In this document: one piece after another, positions 1-12,591 of the stretch
Layout: every line of letters begins with the position of its first letter
Numbering within the stretch: the first letter of the stretch is position 1
Assembly: GCA_001969505.1 (NCBI GenBank)
Contig: LSSK01000829.1
Location: 1 to 15,302, forward strand
Reading direction: 5' to 3'
DNA: 15,302 bases
Source: Zancudomyces culisetae
Lineage: Eukaryota; Kickxellomycota; Harpellomycetes; Harpellales; Legeriomycetaceae
Translations under genes and position numbers: made by a program
The notes under the pieces: model-generated
What the model saw: only the letters and a program-made list of their open reading frames with translations
What the model was told of the DNA's origin: nothing
The model's database searches: none

Positions 1-29
1 TTATTATTATTATTATTATTATTATTATT
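1..29. repeat. (TTA)n trinucleotide microsatellite at the window edge
   Basis: The window opens with about nine perfect TTA units, then TTC. Its true length is unknown because the window cuts it. On the minus strand it reads (AAT)n, which could be a poly-Asn stretch or the simple-repeat tail of a LINE-like element. Neither can be decided from 29 bases. Confidence 0.9.
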
Positions 30-1980
30 CTGGTAGCTGTAATCCCGATTCCAAATACGCTCTTGTTAGATGCACTCAATACGAATATCTGTTCTATTAT
101 TGACGCTAAACGCTTTTTTAAAATCTCCTTTCTAGGTATTTAGCTTCAATTAGCGTATACTCTAAATACGATCTCCCAGTTCCAAACAGTATATGAATTT
201 GTCTTTTCCGATAGTAGAAATTCGATATATCGCTGCAAAAAATACCAACTACTTTTACACTAACTTGTTTCCTGAGAAAACAATAAAAGAGAATACTTGT
301 ATACTAATATATCCTTCTATGAATAATTATTTTTAAAACTGCATTTCCTTTACCATTTGAAATGTGTTGCGGTTTGTCTCTGCTTTTGTTTAATAGAGCA
401 AACAAAAAAAAAAGAACTGAAACTCTTAATTGAGTATATTTTTAAAGCATGGTTATGTACAAACATTTCCAAAATGAACTAAATTAAGTATAAATCCGGA
501 TTGTGTCGCATTTTAGTAACACATTTGGTAATTTTACTTTAAATATAAATAACAAAGCTCGAATAGAAGCTCCGGAAATATTTTACGAAATGAGCAAACT
601 GCGTCATTTCATTTTCATCTCCCCCAAACTCATGACCACCAAGTTCCCAAACATCTCTTCCCTCTAAAGCAACCCGCAAAAATGTGTAGATTAAAAAAAC
701 ACCTAAATGTTAATAGAGCCAAAAAAAATCACATTCTAGTACCTTTTTATTCTCTGATTTTTTTCAGCAACAATTTCCTAAAAAATCCGGGAAATGTGGG
801 GGAATAGTGGTGGATTTAAAAACAATTTGAAAATATGCTTTCTCTAACCATGGTGTTGCGATTTGATCACAACACACCAGTTTCAACATAAAATACAGTT
901 AGGAGAGTGAGTGAGTGAGGGGGTGTTACTTTCACAAGTTCTTTATTCCCTTCCAGGCGTGATATTCAGAACATTTACTATATAGCTACTTCTCTTGAAG
1001 ATATGAAAACAGTTACAAGCCTGACATCAACATGTCTGGATGAACGCACAGAGAAAAAAAAGCAAAAAAAAACACACTTGTTTTACCAACAGAAAAACTG
1101 TTGCTGAAACGCAACTACTAGGATATACGGTAGATTTGAACTTCGGCTCCACTATAGATGATGGTTATGTGCAGTCACCATGTAAAATATTAAAGCTATC
1201 CAGTATAGCGAACAAAGGGCACAACTTGATCGCGTATTTTTTTATCAATACACTTTATGTTCTTTTGTTTATTCGTATCTCTTGGGTTGTAGCTTCTTCG
1301 GACTTCTACCAAATATATTGGGTAACATAAAGTGGTAATAGTTACTGTTCCCTTTCTTTGCATACAAAGTATTACAAATCTGAAGCCTTAATTCCTACTA
1401 GTTATGCATTAGATAACTATGTACCAGCTTTTACAGTTGATAGAAACACACAAGTAATGGAAAATATTTGGTAGAATGACAGATAAAATACACAAAGCTC
1501 TGAATACGACTTTTTAAACTAAAAGACTGCGCTTGGATATCCCAGTAAAATTTTGTATACTAGTTTAAAAATAAAAGAAATATCTAATGCCATGGTTTGG
1601 TGGAAAATCCAATGAGCCAGAACTATAGTAAAGCTCGATCTGCTGTGGGAATCCGTATTTGTTGTACATTTTAATACTTTTATCAAAAATCACGTTTATA
1701 GTTCAAAGCGAGCCACTTGTGTTGTTCAATAGATCATTCCAGACCATTGTTTTTTGTATAACTTTATCCGTATGCTCGCAATATTGGTAGCCTGTAAATG
1801 GATCATTATCAAAAAAAAAATCGCGAGTAAAAATCAAAGGATCTTTAAATTATTTGATATCTTTGCCTTTTCTCGAGAATAAATGTATATACAAAAAGAA
1901 ACCATTAACAGTGGAATATAGAACAGGAATCTTGAAGTAAAATTCACACCAGATTTGATCGCGTTCATAGTACCACTAAA
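30..1980. other. AT-rich region upstream of GUF1; no gene supported
   Basis: This stretch of almost 2 kb holds no recognisable gene. On the + strand a 96-codon frame (1040-1330) has no recognisable domain and matches what chance gives at this base composition. On the minus strand several open runs follow each other: 1789-1565 with one internal TGA, 1559-1431, 1379-1269, 1254-943 with one internal TAA, and 709-539. Some look protein-like when translated, but they change frame without good splice sites, and runs of this length are expected by chance in AT-rich DNA. Small landmarks are a GTGA tetranucleotide run near 905-923 and long A or T tracts. The GUF1 promoter must lie at the right end, but I see no clear TATA element. 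Confidence 0.6.
905..923. repeat. Short GTGA tetranucleotide run ending in a G tract
   Basis: Three to four tandem GTGA units run into five G residues. It is a small purine-rich tract in non-coding DNA, and I infer no function. Confidence 0.6.
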
Positions 1981-5746
<3,766 letters not shown>

Positions 5747-6241
5747 CCGACCATTCTCTAGAAGACCCCGAGCTGGTTTTTGGTTGATGTTTTTTTTCTT
5801 TCCAGCTGTTTTTATTTTCATATTTATTTTTATTTTGTAGACACCTTTTCCTGTATATTTTTAACTATAATCGAATACACCAGAAATCAAGCTTGTACAA
5901 AGAAAAATGATGTACTCAACAACAACTTGGAACCTATTTATGATTTTTGATCATTCATAATAGTGCTGTGAGTTATTATAGCGAGATGGTTTGATGTTAT
6001 GATTATGAGCTACGCAAGTAACGCGCACCATTTGTCTTTATTTTGGTTTGTTATAAAGCTAAGCATACCGGTCGGAGTCACTGGCAAAAACAAAAAATAT
6101 AAAATACTTGACTAAATAAGCAGGTACGTCTTATATGGCCGACAAACCCTGACTTTGTGGTGCTTTACACAGTTTGAAAGCAGTATTTATGGGTCAAACT
6201 AACCCATCTCCTACTGAAGCGCAATCAAAAGAAAAACAGGA
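5747..6241. other. Convergent intergenic region between GUF1 and the phosphatase gene
   Basis: These 495 bases separate two stop codons that face each other, so they hold both 3' UTRs. T-rich runs follow the GUF1 stop, but I see no canonical AATAAA for that gene. A small perfect hairpin, ATGGGT with ACCCAT around a 7-base loop, lies at 6189-6207, near the 3' end of the phosphatase gene. No open frame here looks like a gene. Confidence 0.7.
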
Positions 6242-7717
6242 TCACACTCTAAGACACTCTGACGAAACATTTCTCGGGAGAAGTGCGTTCAAATAGCTGA
6301 TATAGTCTACTAACGGACATTTGGACAAATCACAAGAAATGGTTTGGTGTTGCTGCTTTGAGTTTTTACTCGTTAAACCGAGCACTTCGCCATTATATAT
6401 TACTCTCATATAATATAGATTATCACTATTGCTTCTCCAAACCTCAAAAAACACGCTTGAAGCATATGGGGGCCAATCGGAAAGTGGTGCTGGTACTTTT
6501 AGGGCCGCTAAAATGCTAGAGATGGTCTCATCATGACCCGAATACAGGCTAAATTTGGGTAATCTCTCTTTGGATGACAATAATTTTTGATGGGCTCTTT
6601 TATTTAGCGCTTGATTATTAAGCAGCTTATCTTGCTCAATAACCATGTTGACTTCATCCAATAACTCATGCATAAATGTACCCGCGGTGAGTCTAACTAC
6701 TTCATTAAAAAATTCCTTGTTGTGCCTATATATCTGATTTTCAAAGATTGCATTTTTCAATGCGAACTCTGCATCTTCTTTGGTGGCACAATACCCTGAA
6801 GACGCGCTGCAAGGGAGTGGTTTATTGTGGCATCGAAGCGTGTTAAGTTGGTCCATAATAGTAAACCATGAATCCTTCATTTTTCTATCCAAATATTTGT
6901 ACTCCCCAAAAATAGAGCTAATTTGCTTCATTTTTTTCTTATTACGACGCAAGTACTTTTTGAACTTTTTGGAGCTTTTTATTTTTTCAAAGATCTGCCT
7001 TATACGAGGGCAGTATTCTAAATTAACACGCATATTTTCCAGGGGTCTTGGGTAATGGCTTAAAGGAACCACCACTTTATCACCTCTGGTATATGGGGGA
7101 TATAGCCCTTGGATAAAGCTCTGAGCCGAGTGTTGCGTTCGCCATACATCTGTCGTCCTTACTCTTATTGATGTGCCATCACTGAGATACTTGTCTAAAT
7201 ACTTTAGCATATCCACATATATCTCTCGTACATTTTCTCCCAGTATGTTGTGCTGAGATTTCCCTTTATCAGTAAGTTGTCCATCTTTACAGTTTCCTTT
7301 CCAAAAAATATTGGGTCGGGTCCGCTCACCTGCTTTAGGCTGAGCAATCTCGATCTTTACAGGAGGGCCAGAATTTCCTGACAAGCCATTTGGATAGAGC
7401 TGTACTACATCGTTGGATCCTCCACATTCATTCCAAACGGCTGTGTCGTTTGTATATGATTGTATTGGCGTTCGATCCCCGTGCCGTATCACTCCTTGTA
7501 GAAAGACAAGCGTACTACCCTCCATGGGTTTGTATGTTGATATACTGGGGTATTTTGCCTGACAATAGTTATACTCTTCATAAATGGATGGTCCTATTTC
7601 GGCTTTGTATGTTAGTTTGTCTTTGGAAACATAGTCTGCTTCTAAGGGTATTTTGAACCCTTTGACCCCGACAAAGATGAGAACACCACAAAGAAATGAT
7701 ACTTTCTTTGTTATCAT
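6242..7717 (-). CDS. Secreted histidine acid phosphatase (clade-2 histidine phosphatase), intronless
   Basis: A 491-residue enzyme of the histidine phosphatase superfamily, branch 2 (acid phosphatase/phytase type), which hydrolyses phosphomonoesters through a phosphohistidine intermediate. The catalytic RHGDRTP is at residues 78-84 with nucleophile His79. A second active-site Arg lies in VRTTDVWRTQHSAQSF (186-201), and the proton-donor pair is HD in SGHDETI (His395-Asp396). Residues 1-20 form a signal peptide (basic start, then a hydrophobic core). About ten cysteines and N-glycosylation sequons at Asn90 and Asn483 fit a life outside the cytosol. There is no C-terminal anchor or retention signal that I recognise. 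A Lys/Arg-rich stretch (about 250-265) interrupts the middle. The gene is a single exon, unlike its neighbours, and complete from ATG to TGA. The exact substrate cannot be told; phytase, general acid phosphatase and phosphoxylose phosphatase-like roles are all possible. Confidence 0.93.
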   Translation of the reverse strand: MITKKVSFLCGVLIFVGVKGFKIPLEADYVSKDKLTYKAEIGPSIYEEYNYCQAKYPSISTYKPMEGSTLVFLQGVIRHGDRTPIQSYTNDTAVWNECGGSNDVVQLYPNGLSGNSGPPVKIEIAQPKAGERTRPNIFWKGNCKDGQLTDKGKSQHNILGENVREIYVDMLKYLDKYLSDGTSIRVRTTDVWRTQHSAQSFIQGLYPPYTRGDKVVVPLSHYPRPLENMRVNLEYCPRIRQIFEKIKSSKKFKKYLRRNKKKMKQISSIFGEYKYLDRKMKDSWFTIMDQLNTLRCHNKPLPCSASSGYCATKEDAEFALKNAIFENQIYRHNKEFFNEVVRLTAGTFMHELLDEVNMVIEQDKLLNNQALNKRAHQKLLSSKERLPKFSLYSGHDETISSILAALKVPAPLSDWPPYASSVFFEVWRSNSDNLYYMRVIYNGEVLGLTSKNSKQQHQTISCDLSKCPLVDYISYLNALLPRNVSSECLRV

Positions 7718-9037
7718 TTAGTCTAGTATTTTAGTGTGCTGATGCTTTCTATCGATCCAATACAAGATACATCCGACTCTACGTGTTTATAGCTAATGTC
7801 TCTTACCTCTGTTTCTTTAGTTTAATTGATAGCTGCTTTGTATCTTTTATTGTGTATTTAGGCTTTTCCACCTTATATTCCGTTTTTCAGCTTCCCTTTT
7901 AAACATGTTTCAGGTGTCACATTTCTTACTGGCTAGTTTTACTGATGGACTAGTAATGACCAATTGGAGTTACAGATAGCTTTTTTACCCAAGCTAAAAC
8001 TAGGACATCCCGCATTTTTTATTGAGCCGACAATAATGATATTCATGTGTTTGTTTTTTAGACACAAATTTTTGTGCTAAAGTGCGGGTATTCATTGGAA
8101 AATTCAATTATTTGTCAAGCTCTAGATGCCATAAAGGATCACAACAATTGTTGTGCAAGTTTTCTGCCAATTTGCTTTGCTTCTGCTCACACTTTGCTAG
8201 ACCAAGTTTTGCTAGCCGTCTAGTCCCAGTAAAACCCAGTTTGTAACTGTGCCAAGTTTGCAAACACGATTAGCAAAAAAAAAAGCGAGAACATGGGTTT
8301 ATTAATTAGGATTTTAGTCTTCTGGGTACTGAAAACCACAATACCAATTGTAATGCTTGTAACAAGAGAAATAGAATAATAGCATATGATTAATAAACAC
8401 TCGCCCACTGTAAAACAGTGCTTATCTGGACTCGGTGCACGAAAGTACCATATTGGGCCTGTATGATTAATCTAGAGTTTTCGTTTTAGTTGAACCTCTA
8501 CTGGCTATCTCTGGTATATTGTTTTATTAGTGTCTAGTTCTGTACATCACCCCCAGCCTCTCTCTTTCTCGGCCAGCTTCGCATTCTCAAAGTACTCAAC
8601 CCTTCATAAAACTTGCGAGTATATTCATACTTTTCCTTTCTTTACACCACGATTTACTATAAAAGCCTAATAAAAAAGAAAAACAACAGCACAAAGCTCA
8701 ATACTTTTTTGCTTCAAAATTAGTACTTGTACAAACCACCAAAACTCAGTACCAACAAATTACCTTTACCATGCGTCGAGTTTTGCATTTTGGTGGTTCT
8801 AAAAGTTGAACTATTACAACATCGCGAGATAATTTTAGGTCAAATAACGCAAATCGCACAAATGGTTCAAGTGATCCAAATGACAAACAGATCAAGTAAA
8901 ATGGCTTTTCTTGTACACGTTTTTGCTTATTTTCATCATTATTAGTTTACAATCTCTTCTAATATTAGCAATAAACTTTAAATTGTGTGCTTATGTTATT
9001 GAATGTCAATAAATTCCTTGATGACTATTTGAAACGG
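7718..9037. other. Intergenic region with weak short-gene candidates
   Basis: No gene here is secure. On the + strand an ATG at 7905 with a 3-codon exon, a GTGTCA donor and a T-rich acceptor at 8060-8061 would join a 53-codon frame ending at the TAG of 8221-8223, giving 56 residues I do not recognise. On the minus strand 8408-8220 encodes 62 residues with two strongly hydrophobic stretches (about 5-26 and 40-60), like two membrane helices, but no more of such a protein is found. On the + strand the frame ending at the TAA of 8897-8899 gives a Ser/Asn-rich tail, with an AATAAA at 8970-8975. It also contains an in-frame TGA at 8808-8810, so it may be a remnant or chance. Confidence 0.4.
7786..7791 (-). 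promoter_or_regulatory. Candidate TATA element of the phosphatase gene
   Basis: TATAAA reads on the minus strand about 70 bases upstream of the phosphatase ATG. The distance is reasonable for a TATA box with a short leader. The surrounding DNA is AT-rich, so chance occurrence is possible. Confidence 0.35.
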
Positions 9038-9608
9038 TTATTTGGTTTTTTTTGCGATAGCATAAAGGTGCAAATATAGAAACTGGACGTGATACTCTAA
9101 TCTATCGAGATAAGAGTGGTCAACATGTTCCATTTTTTGACCCAACCTTTTGAATAATAGGGTAGTAGACACAGATACGAACTCCTCTATGGCTTGAAGT
9201 ATTGAGGAACCATTTTCCTTATCAAAGTTGTCACTATCTGCATTTCCAATTATTTGTGGTGTGTATGATTAATCAAGCGAATGGGAGCGGGAAAGTACTC
9301 TGGTATCAAGTCGTATAACATACACGCTAAACAGTTTCGTTCTAGAGGAAACTTGGTGATAGCAACTTTGAAATATCACCTAGTTTTTGGAATTGGTAAG
9401 CATTATCGCTGAAAATGGAATGAATTTGCTGAATATTCCCGTTTACAAAACGTCTCATGTTCAATGCAAAAATGGTATTTACAAAGCAGTGAATTAAAAG
9501 ATCTATTACACCAGCCATTGGTATTTCCGTAATTAAAGACAAACGCATCTTCCCTCTAATCGATTCTGTTAAACCCTTTTCTTGTGGGTAATACAGAAAT
9601 AAACACAA
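9038..9608 (-). pseudogene. Probable broken 3' end of an unidentified protein gene
   Basis: Three open frames follow each other on the minus strand. The first (9608-9342, 88 codons) holds helical, protein-like sequence such as RRFVNGNIQQIHSIF. The second (9375-9250) includes RNCLACMLYDLIPEYFPAP. The third (9268-9038) is acidic and amphipathic, ends around YLDRLEYHVQFLYLHLY, and stops at TAA. The first-to-second change can be explained by one lost base in the overlap at 9342-9375. The second-to-third change can be explained by an extra CA in the short CA run near 9258-9265. No GT donor lies at the second junction, so an intron does not explain it. A possible 57-base intron and small exon (9670-9727) lie further upstream. 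I do not recognise the family. Sequencing error, a decayed gene and chance all remain possible. Confidence 0.45.
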
Positions 9609-10459
9609 AATTCTGAGCTATGTACAGTTTGAAATGATGTCTAAAGAAAAACTAAAGTTGGCGATTTACGATTGCAACCGCAATTTCAATTGTCTTTGGG
9701 CTTTGACAAGCGCTTGTAATGTAAATGCTGCAAATGCAAGAAAACAACTAAAAATACAAACTGAAATAAATATTAATTTTAAAAATAAATTAAAAAAGCA
9801 GAAAAACGGAAAAATTGAGAAATAGAAGTAGAAAATTACAAAAATTATCTAAAAAAGCACAAAGTGTAGTAAGTGCTAATTACTGTTGGACGCGTTTAAT
9901 TTGCTTACCAATTTTCAGCTTTGCAAAAAAATAAAATCCCGCACTTATAAATAACCCGCACAAAATTGACTTTGACTTTGACTTTGACTTTGACTTTAGT
10001 ATCTGGACTTTTAGCGAGAACATTCCCAGTCTGGAGACCATGTTGGAGAAAAAAATTTTTTAGCATTATTAAAAATTAAAGCTTAATGTAAATGGCTGTA
10101 AAGTTGGCTAATTAAAACAATCACAAAAAAGTCCGACAATTAACATAAAAGGTGATAAAACAATAAGAAAACAAAAAATTCAGTTGGTTTTCGTTTATAA
10201 CCTTCATTGATGTTCATACATAAGACCCAAACCAAATATACACTTTTTTAAAGAAAAATCTGAAAAGACTGAGGTAAGTTAATCTAGATTGCCAGCTGTT
10301 ATGTATACAAACCTAAAGATATTATAGTGTGTACTTTGCAACTATCTTTGTACGAGAGCTTAGTGTACAATATACAGTTCAAAAACTAAAACGAATTATA
10401 TAGTATTAATCCCAATCTGTAATCCTTGGATATAGCGCATCGAAATACAAAAACAAAAG
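9609..10459. other. AT-rich intergenic region upstream of the SURF4 homologue
   Basis: The stretch contains A/T tracts, the TTGACT tandem repeat and one copy of a 17-base A7T6 motif that recurs at 11911. A 63-codon + strand frame at 9634-9825 is rich in Lys and Asn, as chance frames here are, and is not called. The SURF4 promoter should lie at the right end, but no strong element stands out. Confidence 0.65.
9966..9995. repeat. TTGACT hexamer, five perfect tandem copies
   Basis: Five identical TTGACT units follow directly after one another, then diverge to TTAGT. The repeat lies in non-coding DNA between the broken gene and SURF4. A minisatellite of this kind is likely to vary in copy number between strains. 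Confidence 0.95.
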
Positions 10460-11389
10460 ATGGACAAAATCAAAGAAATAAGTAACAAGCTGGAACAACA
10501 GCTGGAAACATACACCCGACACATGAAGCCTTATATTCCGATAATGGGTCGAGCCTTGTTGGTTTCAACATTTATAGAAGACTCGTTGAGAATTATTGTA
10601 CAGTGGGACAACCAGTTGTTTTTCTTGCGGTCGTATCGTGGCTTCCCAGTAGGAATAAATCACATTTTCCTGTTTCTAAATGTAGTGGTAAGTGCTTGGG
10701 CAGAATTAAAAATGCTTTTTATGTTATTTTACATTCCAAAGACGGAAATAAAAGGGAATGTCATTTTAATGGGGTGGGCTTTTTTTTTAATACATTAGAC
10801 AATGCTTGTGTGCTCATACCTTGCCATTTCCAAACGGTACACAGAATATGCAGTTGGGGGATTAGCACTTGTGGTGGTAAGTCAGGCGATTGTTTATCAG
10901 CTGTATTTGGACCCGTATTTCTTTGTAAGAATTCTTTCGATCATTGGAGCGCTATTGATGTTGTTGGCTGAAAGCCTGTTGGTCAGACGAAGAGATGTCT
11001 TTGCAGGACTCCCTAACATTACCGAAGCAGACCGCACAAAATATGTCATACTCGGAGGAAGAGTACTGTTGATCCTGCTATTCTTCTCAATGCTTTTCTC
11101 AGGAGAAATGACTTTTATGCGGATTATTGCACTGATTGTTGGAGGATTTTCGTGCATTATGGTATTAGTAGGATTCAAGGCAAAACACAGCGCATTGGTA
11201 CTTGTGACTATCTTGAGCATATTCAATATTGTGGCAAACGACTGGTGGTCAATTGAGTTCAACAGCTCACAGCGCGACTTTGTCAAATACGACTTTTTCC
11301 AAATTCTGTCAATTATGGGTGGATTTTTACTCTTGGTGAATGTTGGACCAGGCAGTTTTTCTGTAGACGAGAAAAAGAAGGAGTTTTAA
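10460..11389 (+). CDS. SURF4/Erv29-family ER cargo receptor, two exons
   Basis: A polytopic membrane protein that recruits soluble secretory cargo into COPII vesicles at the ER and recycles from the Golgi. Exon 1 is 10460-10687 and exon 2 is 10799-11389, joined in phase 0 across a 111-base GTAAGT...TTAG intron, giving 272 residues (human SURF4 has 269). Residues 24-50 carry the family pattern around GRALLVSTFIEDSLRIIVQW. About seven hydrophobic segments follow, with LLAESLLVRRRDVFAGLP (131-148) and LGGRVLL between them. DFVKYDFFQ (236-244) precedes the last helix. The protein ends KKKEF, so the C-terminal KKEF fits the KKxx COPI retrieval signal. The ATG sits in AAAAGATGG, a favourable A-rich context shared with the eIF3e gene. 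Reading through the intron meets a stop just before the acceptor, so the first frame alone would lack most of the protein. Confidence 0.96.
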
Positions 11390-12221
11390 TTTTTTTTTCC
11401 TAGCTTTTCCTTAGTTTTGGCGAGCTTTTTTATTTACTATTTTTTTCCTGGATTATTATTAATAGTTTTTTTTTGTGGTCTAAAAATACCTTTCAAATTC
11501 TGTTTATTTTTTCATGTCTTGGTATTACCTTTATATTTTTATTTTCCTAATACTTTGGTGTGTTAGTTGGCGAGGGCGTGGGCGTGAGCGTGGGCGGAAG
11601 TCAAGGACTAGTAGCAGATACTGATATCTGTTTGGTATTTTGTCCTCAAATAACCCTTATGCAGATAAAAGCCTAACAGTATAGAGATAAGCAGAGATGA
11701 GAGTGTAGATAGTTTTTAGGTAGAGCGATGTAGTGTGGTAAGCACAGTTGGTGTACAAGCTGAATTGGTATTTGGTGGGTTAAACCAAAACTAATACTGC
11801 CTTGGCGTTATCCTGTATATAATGGGTCACGATGAACGCATTTAGCCCAAAGTTCAACTAGGTGTATCATATACATCCAAATCGGGGAGGATAAGAGGGA
11901 AGATTTGGCAAAAAAAATTTTTTAGCAGTAGTTGCTCGGAAGAAAAATAAAGTGTTAGTAGTTTCAAATAAAGGGCACAAACCTTGTGGCCAATTATGTC
12001 TAGAAAATTTATGGAAATCAAAAAAAATATACAAATGAATATAAATCCAAAGTAAGAATGCCGAAAAAAAATAAAAAAGATACCAGCAATTTTGGCAAAA
12101 GTGGTAAATTGATGTTACTAAATTAATTTCGGTCAATTGAAAAATTTTTTTTTGAGTTTACAAAGACAAAGTAAACTGCAGCAATAAAAAAAAAATAGGT
12201 GTGAATGGCCAGTTAGAGCTT

Positions 12222-12259
12222 GAGGGAGGTAGGAAAGAGACGAGGAGGAGGGAGGGGGT
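12222..12259. repeat. Polypurine, G-rich tract
   Basis: The + strand is almost wholly A and G here, broken by a few pyrimidines, and ends in GGAGGAGGGAGGGGG. Such tracts can adopt triplex or quadruplex structures and often lie in promoters. It lies about 330 bases upstream of the eIF3e ATG. Any role is inference. Confidence 0.7.
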
Positions 12260-12426
12260 GTGTGGATTTGGAAATAAAAAAATTTATTTACGTTAAAAAA
12301 AGGGAGAATAAAAAAAATAAAAAAACTAGAGGATATACTAACAATCAGATATTCTGGATTTTTAAATTTTGAATTCAAAAACAAGAGAACTCAACGGCCC
12401 GTAAGGAATTCCAGTTAATCCGTTGA

Positions 12427-12435
12427 TATAAAAGG
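12427..12435 (+). promoter_or_regulatory. Candidate TATA box for the eIF3e gene
   Basis: TATAAAAGG is a full match to the strong TATA consensus and lies about 160 bases upstream of the eIF3e ATG. That distance is long for a short leader but acceptable for a fungal gene. It stands out from plain A/T tracts nearby by the following GG. Confidence 0.4.
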
Positions 12436-12591
12436 TATAGCAAACACATTTATTTTAGGAAAAAGCATACCCAGGTTATCTTGTTTTTTTAGATCTGTAA
12501 CACAGCCATCATAAATAAATAATCAATTATACTATTTTCACAGAACGAATTTAAAATCAAGGAATAAAAACAAAGAAAAGTGTACGAAAAG

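Larger units (their letters stand above)
11390..12591. other. Intergenic region between SURF4 homologue and eIF3e; low-complexity DNA
   Basis: This 1.2 kb has no gene. It holds T-rich sequence after the SURF4 stop, a G-rich patch with two GCGTGGGCG words (11576-11596), the second copy of the A7T6 motif (11911-11927), a polypurine tract (12222-12259) and a TATAAAAGG near the eIF3e start. Minus-strand frames in 11867-12384 are Phe/Leu/Ser runs produced by A- and G-rich plus-strand sequence and are not called. Confidence 0.7.

Noticed and set aside
1040-1330. + strand 96-codon open frame upstream of GUF1
   Set aside because: No recognisable domain, skewed composition, and the length is within chance for this AT content.
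9342-9379. A 38-base intron joining the first two frames of the remnant
   Set aside because: GT...CTCTAG would restore frame, but the length is less than half of the shortest confident intron here (79 bases), so a frameshift is the simpler reading. RNA reads could overturn this.
9634-9825. + strand 63-codon Lys/Asn-rich frame
   Set aside because: The composition is that of random A-rich DNA, and it opposes the better-supported minus-strand remnant.
10603-10971. 122-codon + strand frame across the SURF4 intron
   Set aside because: It overlaps both SURF4 exons in another frame; the in-frame spliced product matches SURF4 from end to end.
11867-12384. Two minus-strand frames rich in Phe, Leu and Ser
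   Set aside because: They are translations of A-rich and G-rich low-complexity plus-strand DNA.
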